A DNA stretch of 64,000 nt from Eleginops maclovinus. Taxonomy: Eukaryota > Chordata > Actinopteri > Perciformes > Eleginopidae. The stretch lies in NCBI RefSeq assembly GCF_036324505.1, contig NC_086350.1, forward strand, positions 16,489,532 to 16,553,531, written 5' to 3'. The notes under the pieces were generated by a model. The model ran no database searches, was not told the origin of the DNA, and saw nothing but the letters and a program-made list of their open reading frames with translations. Positions 22,663-32,500 of the stretch are shown piece after piece. Each line of letters opens with the position of its first letter. Position 1 is the stretch's first letter. A program made the translations under genes and the position numbers.

Positions 22663-24584
22663 CAGTGGTTCTTAACCTGGGTTCGATCGAACCCCAGGGG
22701 TTCGGTGAGTCAGTCTCAGGGGTTCGGCGGAGGTCAAGACACACACTCGACTCATATGATTCGTGATGACACGCCCCGCTTGGCCATCACTGGCTGCAGG
22801 TGATCACGCTACATCGCTTGGCCTATCTGTGCTGCAGGGAATTTGGTGCGCTCAGTAGTCGACTTGTGACTGTTGTGATGGTACGTCGTGTAATTTCTTT
22901 CTTAATATTTGAATCCCTTCATACTAATTATGTCAAGCAAAAAAAGAAAGTGGTCGGACGAATATGTACAATATGGATTTACATACAACGGAACGTGATG
23001 GGAGTCAGCGTCCTAACTGCATGATTTGCAATGCCAAGTTGAGCAATTCTAGTCTAGCACCGGCAAAACTAAGGGAACACTTCCTTAAGCAGCATGGAGA
23101 TGGGGAATACAAGAACACAACGCTTGCTGAATTCAAGGTGAAGAGAGCCAGATTCGATGAAAAGGCTACTCTGCCTGTTCTCGGCTTTGTACCCATCAAC
23201 AAACCGATCCTCACAGCATCGTACAAAGTTGCTTACCTGATCGCAAAGCAGGGCAAACCACATACCATTGGTGAAACACTCATAAAACCAGCCGTGTTGA
23301 AGATGGCGAATATCATGCTGGGAAAAGCAGCTGAAGTTAAGTTATCCCAAATTCCTCTTTCAAATGACACCATCAGCGACAGAATAGAGGACATGAGCAA
23401 AGACATCTTGGTTCAAGTAGTTGCAGATCTGATTTCAAGCCCGGCAAAATTCAGCCTCCAACTCGACAAGACCACAGAAGTTTCCAAACTAAGCCATCTT
23501 GCTGTATTCGTGCGCTATGTGAAAGACGACGTGATAAAGGAAGATTTTTTATTTTGTAAGCCTCTTACAACAACAACTAAGGCATCCGATGTGAAGACAC
23601 TTGTGGATGACTTCTTCAGAGACAACAATCTTTCGTGGGATATGGTTTCTGCAGTTTGTTCGGACGGAGCTCCAGTCATGCTGGGAAGAAAGTCTGGTTT
23701 TGGTGCGCTAGTGAAAGCCGATGCACCACACATCATTGTTACGCATTGTATTCTGCACAGGCATGCGTTGGCAACAAAAACCTTGCCTCCAAAACTGGCA
23801 GAAGTATTAAAAATGTTAGTGGAATGCGTGAACTATGTGCGAAATAGTGCTCTGAGGCACCGCATCTTCAGTGAGCTGTGTAAAGAAATGGGCTCTGAAT
23901 TCGAGGTACTTCTGTACCATTCTAAAGTTCGGTGGTTATCCCGGGGACAGGTGCTGAATCACGTTTTTGCCATGCGTGTCGAATTAGCCCTGTTTTTGCA
24001 AGAGCACCAACATTGTCATGCAGATTGCTTAAAAAAATTTCATTCTCATTTTAGCGTACATGGCTGATATCTTCGCAGCTCTCAATCGTCTCAATCAGCA
24101 GATGCAGGGAGGTGGAGTCAACATCATCGAAGCGGAAGAAAACCTCAAAGCTTTTCAAAAAAAGATTTTCCTACCGTTTGTTACAACATATCTTTGCGAG
24201 CAATTCTTTTCGAGGATGCTGGACATAAAAACGAAGAAAAGGAACAGACTTTGTTGCGAAAATGACATGAGAGTGGCACTTGCCAAGGTGAAGCCGCGCA
24301 TTTCTGAACTGGTCTCTCAAAGGCAACAGAAGTCGCACTGATTTGCAGTAGGCCTAAGTATTCATTATTATGTTTTTGTTTTTGTGTGAAAATCATGTTT
24401 TGCTGGTTTTGTTCTTTGAACACAGTGATGTTGATGCACGGTTCATTTTGTGCACCAGTAAAACATATACCTATGTCTTGAATTTGAAAAAATCACATTT
24501 TATTTTTCCAATAAAGGAGGGTTCGGTGAACGCACATATGAAAATGGTGGGGTTCAGTACCTCCAACAAGGTTAAGAACCACTG
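22663..24584 (+). mobile_element. hAT-Charlie-type transposon in gypsy LTR
   Basis: A 1922-bp hAT element. Its termini CAGTGGTTCTTAACCT (left) and the inverted match AGGTTAAGAACCACTG with one extra internal difference (right) are Charlie-type. The flanking 8-bp duplication is GTCTAGAC (22655-22662 and 24585-24592), a perfect palindrome that fits the nTCTAGAn preference known for Charlie/Buster hATs. It encodes a BED-finger transposase on the + strand in two frames. An AATAAA at 24510-24515 may serve as a poly(A) signal. The element is internally deleted and frameshifted, so it is non-autonomous now. Confidence 0.94.
22930..24341 (+). pseudogene. hAT-Charlie transposase, broken
   Basis: Transposase related to the vertebrate ZBED5/SCAND3/FAM200 group of domesticated genes. 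The ATG at 22930 opens a short frame (SSKKRKW) that shifts near 22990 into the long frame ending at 24067. A BED finger follows (CMICNAKL ... LREHFLKQH). Catalytic-domain landmarks in order: first Asp in LQLDKTTEV, second Asp in AVCSDGAPVM, then THCILH with the CxxH motif and VRWLSRG. After a frameshift near 24060 the sequence continues with ADIFAALN and jumps at about 24165 straight to LPFVTTYLCEQFFS, the C-terminal hAT dimerisation region. Family members have roughly 200 residues between these points, so an internal deletion is inferred. The third catalytic position (Glu in LCEQ) is still visible. Confidence 0.88.
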
Positions 24585-24930
24585 GTCTAGACTATCTAGG
24601 CGGCGCACGTTCTTCTCCCCAATTGTCTTTCTCTCTTCTTCTTCGCTTTCCTCAATCTCCGCAGCTCCACACTCTTCTTCTACTTCTACTTCTTAATACC
24701 CCCTCTTTCTACCCACCCTGTCCAGCTAACTAGAGCAACATCTTCCCCCCATAAATGCCCCCCTTTTGAGTCTCTCCCCCGCCAGCGCTGCAGGGTCGCT
24801 ACAATATATATTTTTTATAAACAGATGTAATTTCTGCTCATATTTGTAACAGCTACAAATGTAATCAACAAGGTAAGTAAATACAATATTACCAATATTT
24901 ATGGCATGATTGTAAACATATTTGGCACCC

Positions 24931-25231
24931 TGTGGCAGCCGGGTGTGGTTAGAGTGCCGGCTGCTGGGGTGAGGGGAGTGGCTTGGCCGGAGACCAGACA
25001 GCTGATCAGAATCAGGTAATCAGTCATTTAATATAAAGCATGTTGGTAACCTGGTTCTGGTCTGTCTTGCAGTAGGCTGGGTCCTGGGAAGCCGACACAC
25101 ACCGTCCTGGCCTTGCCCGTCCTGGAAGTGCCGGGGAGCTGTCTTTCGTTTGGGTTTCTTATGGAATAAACGCTATTATTTTTGCCGAACCCTTCCGTCT
25201 CTTGTCTTCAACCTGAGCGATCCTGCTCACA
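24931..25231 (+). repeat. Solo LTR with 5-bp target duplication
   Basis: A 301-bp segment beginning TGTGGCAGCCGGG and ending CTGCTCACA, flanked by CACCC on both sides (24926-24930 and 25232-25236). It has a TATAAA at 25032-25037 and AATAAA at 25165-25170, consistent with an LTR read on the + strand. No internal retroviral-type sequence is attached, so it is a solo LTR left by recombination between two LTRs. It differs from the gypsy LTRs 130 bp to its left. The parent family is not identified. Confidence 0.85.
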
Positions 25232-25236
25232 CACCC

Positions 25237-26139
25237 ATATCAACGCTTTTTGCAATTAAGACGCAGCATGATCAGCCTGTTGCTGTCAGCTTAGAATAAG
25301 GAACGCAACGTGTTTGAAAGCAAAGTGCTGAATACAAATGCTCTGATGTGACAACCTAGCAAAAAAAGTCCTGTAAACATACATACTATCAGTATTAGTA
25401 TCCTGGATCACATGGTGCAGATGTCAACAAAACTATGTTACAACATAGGATAATGCCCTTGGATAACTTTATTCAGTCCTCAATACAAATGCATCTTTAA
25501 TCACAGCCCATATAATGTAAATGTGTGGCATTCTAATTGGGAAATGCTCTATAACATATGTTTGCTCCTAGTGAAGGACGTGACTATCAAACACCATTTT
25601 TATACATGTCAGCTCACTTGTACGAGGTTCAAGTGTTACATGAGTTTTAAAGATAAAAAGACAGGAATGTATTTGCTTTCACTATAAAACAATTTAGTCA
25701 GATAGAAAGCTTGCAAAGTGTCTACCAGACACTCCAGGCACAGTATTCAAGATGTTTAAATAGAGAAACACGCAATGAGTGCAAAGACTTTACAGTAAGA
25801 ACATCTCTAATAAACTTTTTCTGTTTGTATTTGGCCATGGGGTTCTTCAGTTAAGGACGCAGCGAGTTTGAAAAGGGTGAGCTGGGATGTCTGGCTGCTT
25901 ATTTGAGATTCTTGCAGCGCATGTTTCCCCGTATTTCTTGCCATTAATCTTAAATCCAGCAAACATGAGCCTTATCCAAGGAAAACTAAGGTTGAAATGT
26001 GTGAATTGGAGTTAATAAATATAACACATGAGTCATGAAATTGATTAAGTTTGATTAAATGATAACTAATATATATTTTGTATGTAAGTAATCTATGTAT
26101 TTTTGTTTTATTATTTTCTTTTTAAGCTGTGTTTTTATG
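25237..26139. other. No gene recognised
   Basis: AT-rich sequence with no coding potential I can name and no element ends. It separates the solo LTR from a LINE tail fragment. Confidence 0.5.
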
Positions 26140-26245
26140 TTTGGACGCTGTTGTGTAGTTCACTTGCTCTCTGTGTATTTTTATGTGAAAGCACTTTGTA
26201 ACTGTTTTAAAAGGTTTTATATAAATAAAGTTAATTCGTATTACT
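26140..26245 (+). repeat. LINE 3' tail fragment, L2-like
   Basis: Ends in GAAAGCACTTTGTAACTG, a short spacer and TTTTATATAAATAAAG. This is the same arrangement (GCACTTTG ... TATATAAATAAA) as the 3' end of the LINE at 3500-8592. It is a 5'-truncated copy of a related L2-type element or of a SINE that borrows its tail. The 5' edge is approximate. Confidence 0.6.
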
Positions 26246-27931
26246 TTTTATGTCTGGATTTGGCTTGAATCATAATATATAAAGCATGACCTGCATTTCC
26301 ATGTATGTACTGTATGTAGTATCCTGTTTGCTACAGACATTGACATGGCTTGCTTTGAGTCAGAGGCAGCTGTGTTTTATAATGCAGTTTGCATCCTCTG
26401 TTCCCCATTAAATCCATTCCTTGGGACTGACTTCAACTTGTGACCTCTCTATTAGCCCTTCTGCACCAGGCCTGGTGATTAGAGGAACATTAGGAAATTA
26501 AAGGAAAATTGCATTACCAGAGAAACAGATGGAGCTGCAGCTGAGGACCCAACATACAATACATGGAACCTGCTGATGCTCAGACTTTCCACCCTTTCAT
26601 CGGCTAACGTATGATGTTAAATGTCACCCTCAGGTAGCAATTTCTCAGGTGGCACATTCTGATAAAGTATGAGGCCTTTGAGTTGTGCCAGAGTGTTTTA
26701 ATCTTGAAGTTTAGCTGGGCGTATGGGAAAACTTCAGCCCGCAAACTATTCAAGCATATTAATTAGAAGTAAATAACTTCACAACAAGCAAAAAAAAAAT
26801 GTGTTTACTCTCTCTGGGGTTTTTAGGAAATATGTTCTTTAACTGTAACTATTCTAAGCAGACACAAATGTGATGATGCAGTGGGAAAAAAAATTATATT
26901 CACCTCCCGGAAAATGTATTGTTTTAGTAGAAGAATGAATTCAGCAATTAAAAATAACAGGGCAAGCACACTTTCAAATCATGATTCCCTCTCAGTCTCA
27001 TGACCTTGTCCTGATGAGCACACTTTTAGGAGGCAAACTGTAAATTGCTACATTTAATACATTAACATGTTAAGGTGCATTTAGTGCTCCTGAATAACTT
27101 TGGAAACATGAAACATGTCCCGAACCTAGTCCTATTGCTCTCCTAATGGTAGCTTTAGGTTCAAAAGGCAATTAAAGTATATAGTGTCCAATCAATTTTA
27201 CCTTAAATAATAAGTGCTAGAACAGTGTCATAACTTAGGAAATAAAAGCACCTACAAGTTTAGCCTAAATAATTTATTCCCAATTTTCTGCCCTGATTGT
27301 CCATTCCCCCTCTGGGACAACTTATGAGAGATATTAATATTTTAAATGTTGCCCAAGTAAAGATAGGGCTCATTGCTCATCTTCAATGACCGAAGCATAG
27401 TAATGAAAGGTAGCCTTTATAAGCCTTGGAGGTAAAAGCCTCTATCATGTGCACCCACACAACGAGAGGATCATTGTCACAGCAGAGTTTACAAAGGTAA
27501 ACCTGTGGAAAGGTTTTGTTCATTTAAAGAAAAATACACCATAACTATTCTCTGCCTGACTGTACTCTTAAAAAGTGTCTTACTTCTTAGTTTACCCTGC
27601 AGACTCACAGGCAACAGAATATCTTAAGCTTTGTGCTTTTATATTTCACAGAAACTAATAAATATTTATTTTTGTTTGTACTTTCACTCTTGGCCGGTGC
27701 GCAGCGCCTGGAGATATGGGAGTTGTGCTGGTGCTTTGACAGCATGACAGGTTTAGTGCTGGAGGATTGTCAGATGTCTCGCTTGCCAAATATTGTCCTC
27801 AGTATCTACTCACAGATTTCCCCGAGCCAATGTCTTTACAAATGCAGGGCTCACACAGGAGCGTCACCAAGGTGACATTTGTAAACAAAAGTCAGGGATT
27901 AATGTAATTATGGCTTCCATTATTTTACATC
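26246..27931. other. No gene; candidate conserved segment
   Basis: No protein recognised. The segment at about 26340-26580 has balanced composition and several homeobox-like ATTA words and looks like vertebrate conserved non-coding sequence, which cannot be confirmed here. The short frames at 27633-28098 have no known family, and the second of them runs into the Tc1 inverted repeat. Confidence 0.4.
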
Positions 27932-27933
27932 TA

Positions 27934-28133
27934 CAGTGGGGCAAAAAAGTATTTAGTCAGCCACCAATTGTGCAAGTTCTCCCATTTAAAAAGATGAGAG
28001 ATGCCTGTAATTTTCATCATAGGTATACCTCAACTATGAGAGACAGAATGAGAAAAAAAAATCCAGGAAATCACATTGTAGGATTTTTAATGAATTAATT
28101 GGTAAATTCCTCGGTAAAATAAGTATTTGGTCA
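27934..28133 (+). repeat. Tc1 left inverted repeat, 200 bp
   Basis: Matches the reverse complement of 29339-29538. About five mismatches are visible in the outer 160 bases. Mismatches are denser in the next 25 bases, and the inner block AAATAAGTATTTGGTCA is then identical. The length and the repeated AAGTATTT... word at outer and inner positions recall the IR/DR arrangement of fish Tc1 elements, with an outer and an inner transposase site in each arm. Confidence 0.93.
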
Positions 28134-28246
28134 CCTACAAACAAGCAAGATTTCTGGCTCTCACAGACCTGTAACTTCTTCTTTAAGAGGCTCCTCTGTC
28201 CTCCACTCGTTACCTGTATTAATGGCACCTGTTTGAACTCGTTATC

Positions 28247-28254
28247 AGTATAAA
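28247..28254 (+). promoter_or_regulatory. TATA box of Tc1 transposase gene
   Basis: TATAAAAG lies 46 bases upstream of the transposase ATG, just inside the left inverted repeat. This is the usual place for the core promoter in fish Tc1-like elements. No expression evidence exists here. Confidence 0.55.
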
Positions 28255-28299
28255 AGACACCTGTCCACAACCTCAAACAGTCATACTCCAAACTCCACT

Positions 28300-29322
28300 A
28301 TGCCCAACACCAAAGAGCTGTCAACGGAGACCAGAGACAAAATTGTAGACCTGCACCAGGCTGGGAAAACTGAATCTACAATAGGTAAGCAGCTTGGTGT
28401 GAAGAAATCAACTGTGGGAGCAATTATTAGAAAATGGAAGACATACAAGACCACTGCTAATCTCCCTCGATCTGGGGCTCCACGCAAGATCTCACCCCGT
28501 GGGGTCAAAATGATCACAAGAACGGTGAGCAAAAATCCCAGAACCACACGGGGGGACCTAGTGAATGACCTGCAGAGAGCTGGGACCAAAGTAATAGAGG
28601 CTACCATCAGTAACACACTACGCCGCCAGGGACTTAAATCCTGCAGTTCCAGACGTGTCCCCCTGCTTAAGCCAGTACATGTCCAGGCCCGTCTGAAGTT
28701 TGCTAGAGGGCATTTGGATGATCCAGAAGAGGATTGGGAGAATGTCATATGGTCAGATGAAACCAAAATAGAACTTTTTGGTAAAAACTCAACTCGTCGT
28801 GTTTGGAGGAGAAAGAATGCAGAGTTGCATCCAAAGAACACCATACCTACTGTGAAGCATGGGGGTGGAAACATCATGCTTTGGGGCTGTTTTTCTGCAA
28901 AGGGACCAGGACGACTGATCCGTGTAATGGAAAGAATGAATGGGGCCATGTATCGTGAGATTTTGAGTGAAAACCTCCTTCCATAAGCAAGGGCACTGAA
29001 GATGATGCGTGGCTGGGTCTTTCAGCATGACAATGATCCCAAACACACCGCCAGGGCAACGAAGGAGTGGCTTCGTAAGAAGCATTTCAAGGTCCTGGAG
29101 TGGCCTAGCCAGTCTCCAGATCTCAACCCCATCGAAAATCTTTGGAGGGAGTTGAAAGTCTGTGTTGCCCAGCGACAGCCCCAAAACATCACTGCTTTAG
29201 AGGAGATCTGCATGGAGGAATGGGCCAAAATACCAGCAACAGTGTGTGAAAACCTTGTGAAGACTTACAGAAAACGTTTGACCTCTGTCATTGCCAACAA
29301 AGGGTATATAACAAAGTATTGA
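28300..29322 (+). pseudogene. Tc1 transposase, one premature stop
   Basis: Transposase of the DD34E family, about 340 codons, the usual length. The start at 28300 (MPNTKELS) matches the typical Tc1 N-terminus. Two helix-turn-helix motifs form the paired-like DNA-binding region (residues about 10-110), with a degenerate AT-hook (GAPRK instead of GRPRK) between them. The catalytic triad is present: Asp in [11 protein letters not shown] (about residue 153), Asp in [11 protein letters not shown] (about 245) and Glu in [11 protein letters not shown] (about 280). The glycine-rich [12 protein letters not shown] box precedes the second Asp. The only break I see is TAA at 28984-28986 (codon 229), and the same frame continues after it to the stop at 29320-29322. 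That stop removes the second Asp and the Glu from the first product, so the gene as read is inactive. Confidence 0.94.
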
Positions 29323-29338
29323 GATGAACTTTTGTTAT

Positions 29339-29538
29339 TGACCAAATACTTATTTTCCACAATAATTTGAAAATAAATTCATTAAAAATCCTACAATGTG
29401 ATTTTCTGGATTTTTTTTTCTCATTCTGTCTCTCATAGTTGAAGTGTACCTATGATAAAAATTACAGGCCTCTCTCATCTTTTTAAATGGGAGAACTTGC
29501 ACAATTGGTGGCTGACTAAATACTTTTTTGCCCCACTG
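29339..29538 (-). repeat. Tc1 right inverted repeat, 200 bp
   Basis: Reverse-complement partner of 27934-28133. It starts 16 bases after the transposase stop codon and ends at the TA duplication. Confidence 0.93.
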
Positions 29539-29540
29539 TA

Positions 29541-32500
29541 CATATATCCTTCCATATCAGCTAGAAGCTGCCAACAATAAAGTAACTTAGATTATGAAGG
29601 TGAAACCATGGCACCATACAGTATAAGTATTGAGCTGTTTACTAGATCTCTTCAGATTTCATTTGCATGCATTGAACCATAGTCTGAAGGTGAAGACACC
29701 ATCTCCACATCACATTACATTATGTTATATTGCGGAAGCAGAATTGTTCCCGCAGCAACTTAATTTTCATCTTTCCATCAAGTTACTATTGTATTATTCC
29801 CTTTTGACTGCATACGAATATAGAAAAACACCGATTTCTTTTACATGTATAAGATTGACACTGTAGAGAGTGCATGTCAGAAACTGTAAAGAAAAGACAT
29901 CTGACTTTAGGTTGACGCGTGTCTAGTTCCACAACGAATATTTCAATACCTCATCGTTCAGCATGATATTAACTCTGTCTTGGTGACCCTAATAAGTCAA
30001 AATGTGCAAACGTGCAATATATATTTTGGACTCTTCAAACGTAAACTATTTAACAAGCACAATACTCTGTGTTGTAACATTTGCAGTTAAAATGATATCT
30101 CACAAAGTGTCAAGTTTACAGGAAACTAGAATATATTTTAATTATGGTTACAAAACAAGCATTTATTTTGTGATACTACAAAGAAACAATTTAACCATAA
30201 TTAGCTTTTTGACGAATGAACATAATCTATAACAGTTTATAAAAAGCCTTTTACAGGGTTATGTGTGTTCAATTGCACTGCAAACATACATGATTCAGTC
30301 TCCACCATTTACGTTAATATGAAAATTACAGTTCATGGATATAGCCACTGTGTTCAAACACACATATCAGGTCGAGTCGCTACTACACTGTGTAAACAGT
30401 TTGGACAGTGAGCATAACACCTCACATTTAAAAACCAAGGTCGTCTCTACTAGCTTTAGTGTATTCAGAACATCTAGTCGGATCTAGATGTGGAGGAATC
30501 CAAGCATAATAAGATAGAGCACAACAGGGTATATTATTAATAAGCGTGTGTTCTGCATTTATCTCAACATCTTATGTGAAAATAGTGTGGACGTGTGTAA
30601 GATTCCAAAAGTGGGCACAGGTACAGCATTGGAATAAGGTTTAAGTGTTAAGTGTGGTTACACTAACAATCTTACTGCTTTTTTGAGCAAACTGTAAATT
30701 CAACTTTATTTCTGCAGCTTTGTGGGCGCAATGAAAAAAAACAATCTAATCTACTTCTTCTCCAGAAATCCAGGAGGAACTGATGTATGAATGTCAGGTC
30801 GAAGAGAGGTTGTCAGATTCAAAAGTTGTTGTTTTTTAAACAGAGAAGTTATGTTTCTCATGTTCAAGTGAAACATATTGTCTCCCACAGCTATAGGCAG
30901 CACTCATAACTGGTGCAGTAAAAGACATCCTGTATCACAGCAGTTGTGGAAGGTATGAAATGAGACAGAACTCTTACTTGCTGGAGTTACCTCTCCAAAA
31001 GCTTCCATTACTGGACTGTCAGCTGAGAGTCATTTTGTCACTCTCCATATGTGACTAAATAATCACTCTGCTTTGATGCAACTCAGGAAGAAAACTGAAG
31101 CAAGACATATTTTGAAAGCAGCGATTTGTATCCATATTTTTTAACTCTGAAAGGCGCGCTAAGACTTTATATATTTTTCCTTTTGTTCTCTCTGTGTTGC
31201 CTCATCCCCGTTCATCAACACTACTTTTTATAATCTCTGGTGAGCCCACAAAGGACATGCTTTGGTAATGATGATTGACCCAGTATGTGGGTTTCAAGCA
31301 GCGAAGCTCTCACAGATAATACTTCCTCTCTTTCTCGGTTTGTGATTAGGTAGCTGGCATGCAGCAACTCAAATAGTGCCCAGAAATTTGATAGTGTTAA
31401 CGCGATTGGAGTGAGGTCGAGGACTGCAAAGACCCATGGAAATCACCACACAGGGATAAGTGATGGCTTCAAAGTAAATCAAACTACAGAGACCCCTTCC
31501 TTCCTTCACATGTCCCTGTCCTGATTTCAAGCCTTTTTATGGAGTTTTAAGACACATCACAGAGGGCTGTTTACTGCTCACTTTCTCCCTTCCTCTTCCT
31601 CTCTCCTTTTCCTCATGTTGGTGTGTTTATGCATGTGTGTGTATTTGTGTGTGTGTGTCCTCACTCAGGTTGATCTTAGTGGGGGAATTTTGGTACTTAG
31701 GCATTCATATTTTCAGCATTTATACGGCACATATTCTCACTGCATAGGGCCAGGGTATTAAAGTATTATCTGTCCCAGAGAACCATCTAATAGCCAATTT
31801 CATGCAAGAATGATGAAGACAAAAGTGAAGGGTTATTAGTGGAAAGGAGAATAGTTTGGTGTCACACATCAGGGATCTCTGATAAGAGGTGAACCAGGAT
31901 AACTACGGGCAATGGCAGAGCTGTAAGACAGTAGCAGGGGCTTCTTGTATCTTGGCGATAAAGTAAACAAACCCACAACAAGGCACAGACATGTCTTTCA
32001 GATTAATACACACATACACACACACGTGTTGCAGCTTATCCAGGCAGAGCTATGAACTGGGTTGACATTTGAAATGTTTACATCAAAGCATAAAGCACCG
32101 TGCCTGCCTGGATGACTGTTACACCCATTAGCCTCTTTACATATGTCAACATTTCCAGGGAGAACAAACAGAACAAAGAAACCACTGTTGAGGGTACTTA
32201 AAAAGAAGCTTCTTCATCAAAATAGACAAATGAAAGGAGAGCGAGAATAAGCATTTAACAAGTAAAAGCCACTTAATAAAAGTGAGGAAAAAGCTTTGCA
32301 ACCACCCCCTACCCCATGATACTGATAAAGCTGTCTTTTGGGCTACATTGTTATTTGACACACAGAGCTTCTTAGCTGATCTGATCGCAAGTAAAGAACT
32401 CTAAATAAATACAAAATACATTGAGCAAGCAAGTGCAGCTGGTAGATGCATTTGGGGCTGGTGATGATTTCTTGTCACAGTAAAAAGAAATATAGTATTA

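Larger units (their letters stand above)
16956..24803 (-). mobile_element. Ty3/gypsy LTR retrotransposon, defective, nested
   Basis: A minus-strand gypsy element. The LTRs run TGTAGC...GCTACA on the left (16956-17297) and to GCTACA at 24803 on the right. Candidate 4-bp duplications ATAT flank both ends (16952-16955 and 24804-24807), which is weak evidence in AT-rich DNA. In element order it has 5' LTR, tRNA-Leu primer-binding site, gag with zinc knuckle, protease, RT thumb and connection, RNase H, integrase with GPY/F region, polypurine tract and 3' LTR. There is no env. The RT fingers and palm, including the YxDD box, are absent. Two hAT transposons are inserted, at 19907-20850 and 22663-24584. 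Without them and their extra duplications the element would be about 4.97 kb. LTR differences and many coding breaks show it is an old copy. Confidence 0.93.
22508..24803 (-). repeat. Gypsy 5' LTR, split by a hAT
   Basis: The LTR adjoining the primer-binding site. Its two parts (22508-22662 and 24593-24803) match the 3' LTR in order and are separated by the hAT at 22663-24584. Its inner end reads TGCAGC where the other LTR has TGTAGC, a substitution at the terminal motif. Without the insertion and one duplication it is about 366 bp. Confidence 0.92.
27934..29538 (+). mobile_element. Tc1-like DNA transposon, near-intact
   Basis: A 1605-bp Tc1/mariner element bounded by TA on both sides (27932-27933 and 29539-29540), the expected target duplication. 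It begins CAGTGGGGCAAAAAAGTATT and ends with the inverted match. Inverted repeats of 200 bp lie at both ends. A TATAAAAG promoter word (28247-28254) precedes a single transposase frame of 340 codons broken by one stop. The termini are of a kind seen in many fish Tc1 families. I do not assign a named family. Confidence 0.96.

Noticed and set aside
16952..24807. ATAT target duplication as proof of the gypsy boundaries
   Set aside because: Kept only as supporting detail. A 4-bp AT word on both sides of an insertion in AT-rich DNA is easily due to chance; the boundaries rest on the LTR ends, PBS and PPT.
28281..28949. 222-residue open frame on the minus strand opposite the Tc1 transposase
   Set aside because: It is an antisense shadow of a conserved transposase frame with no family resemblance of its own.
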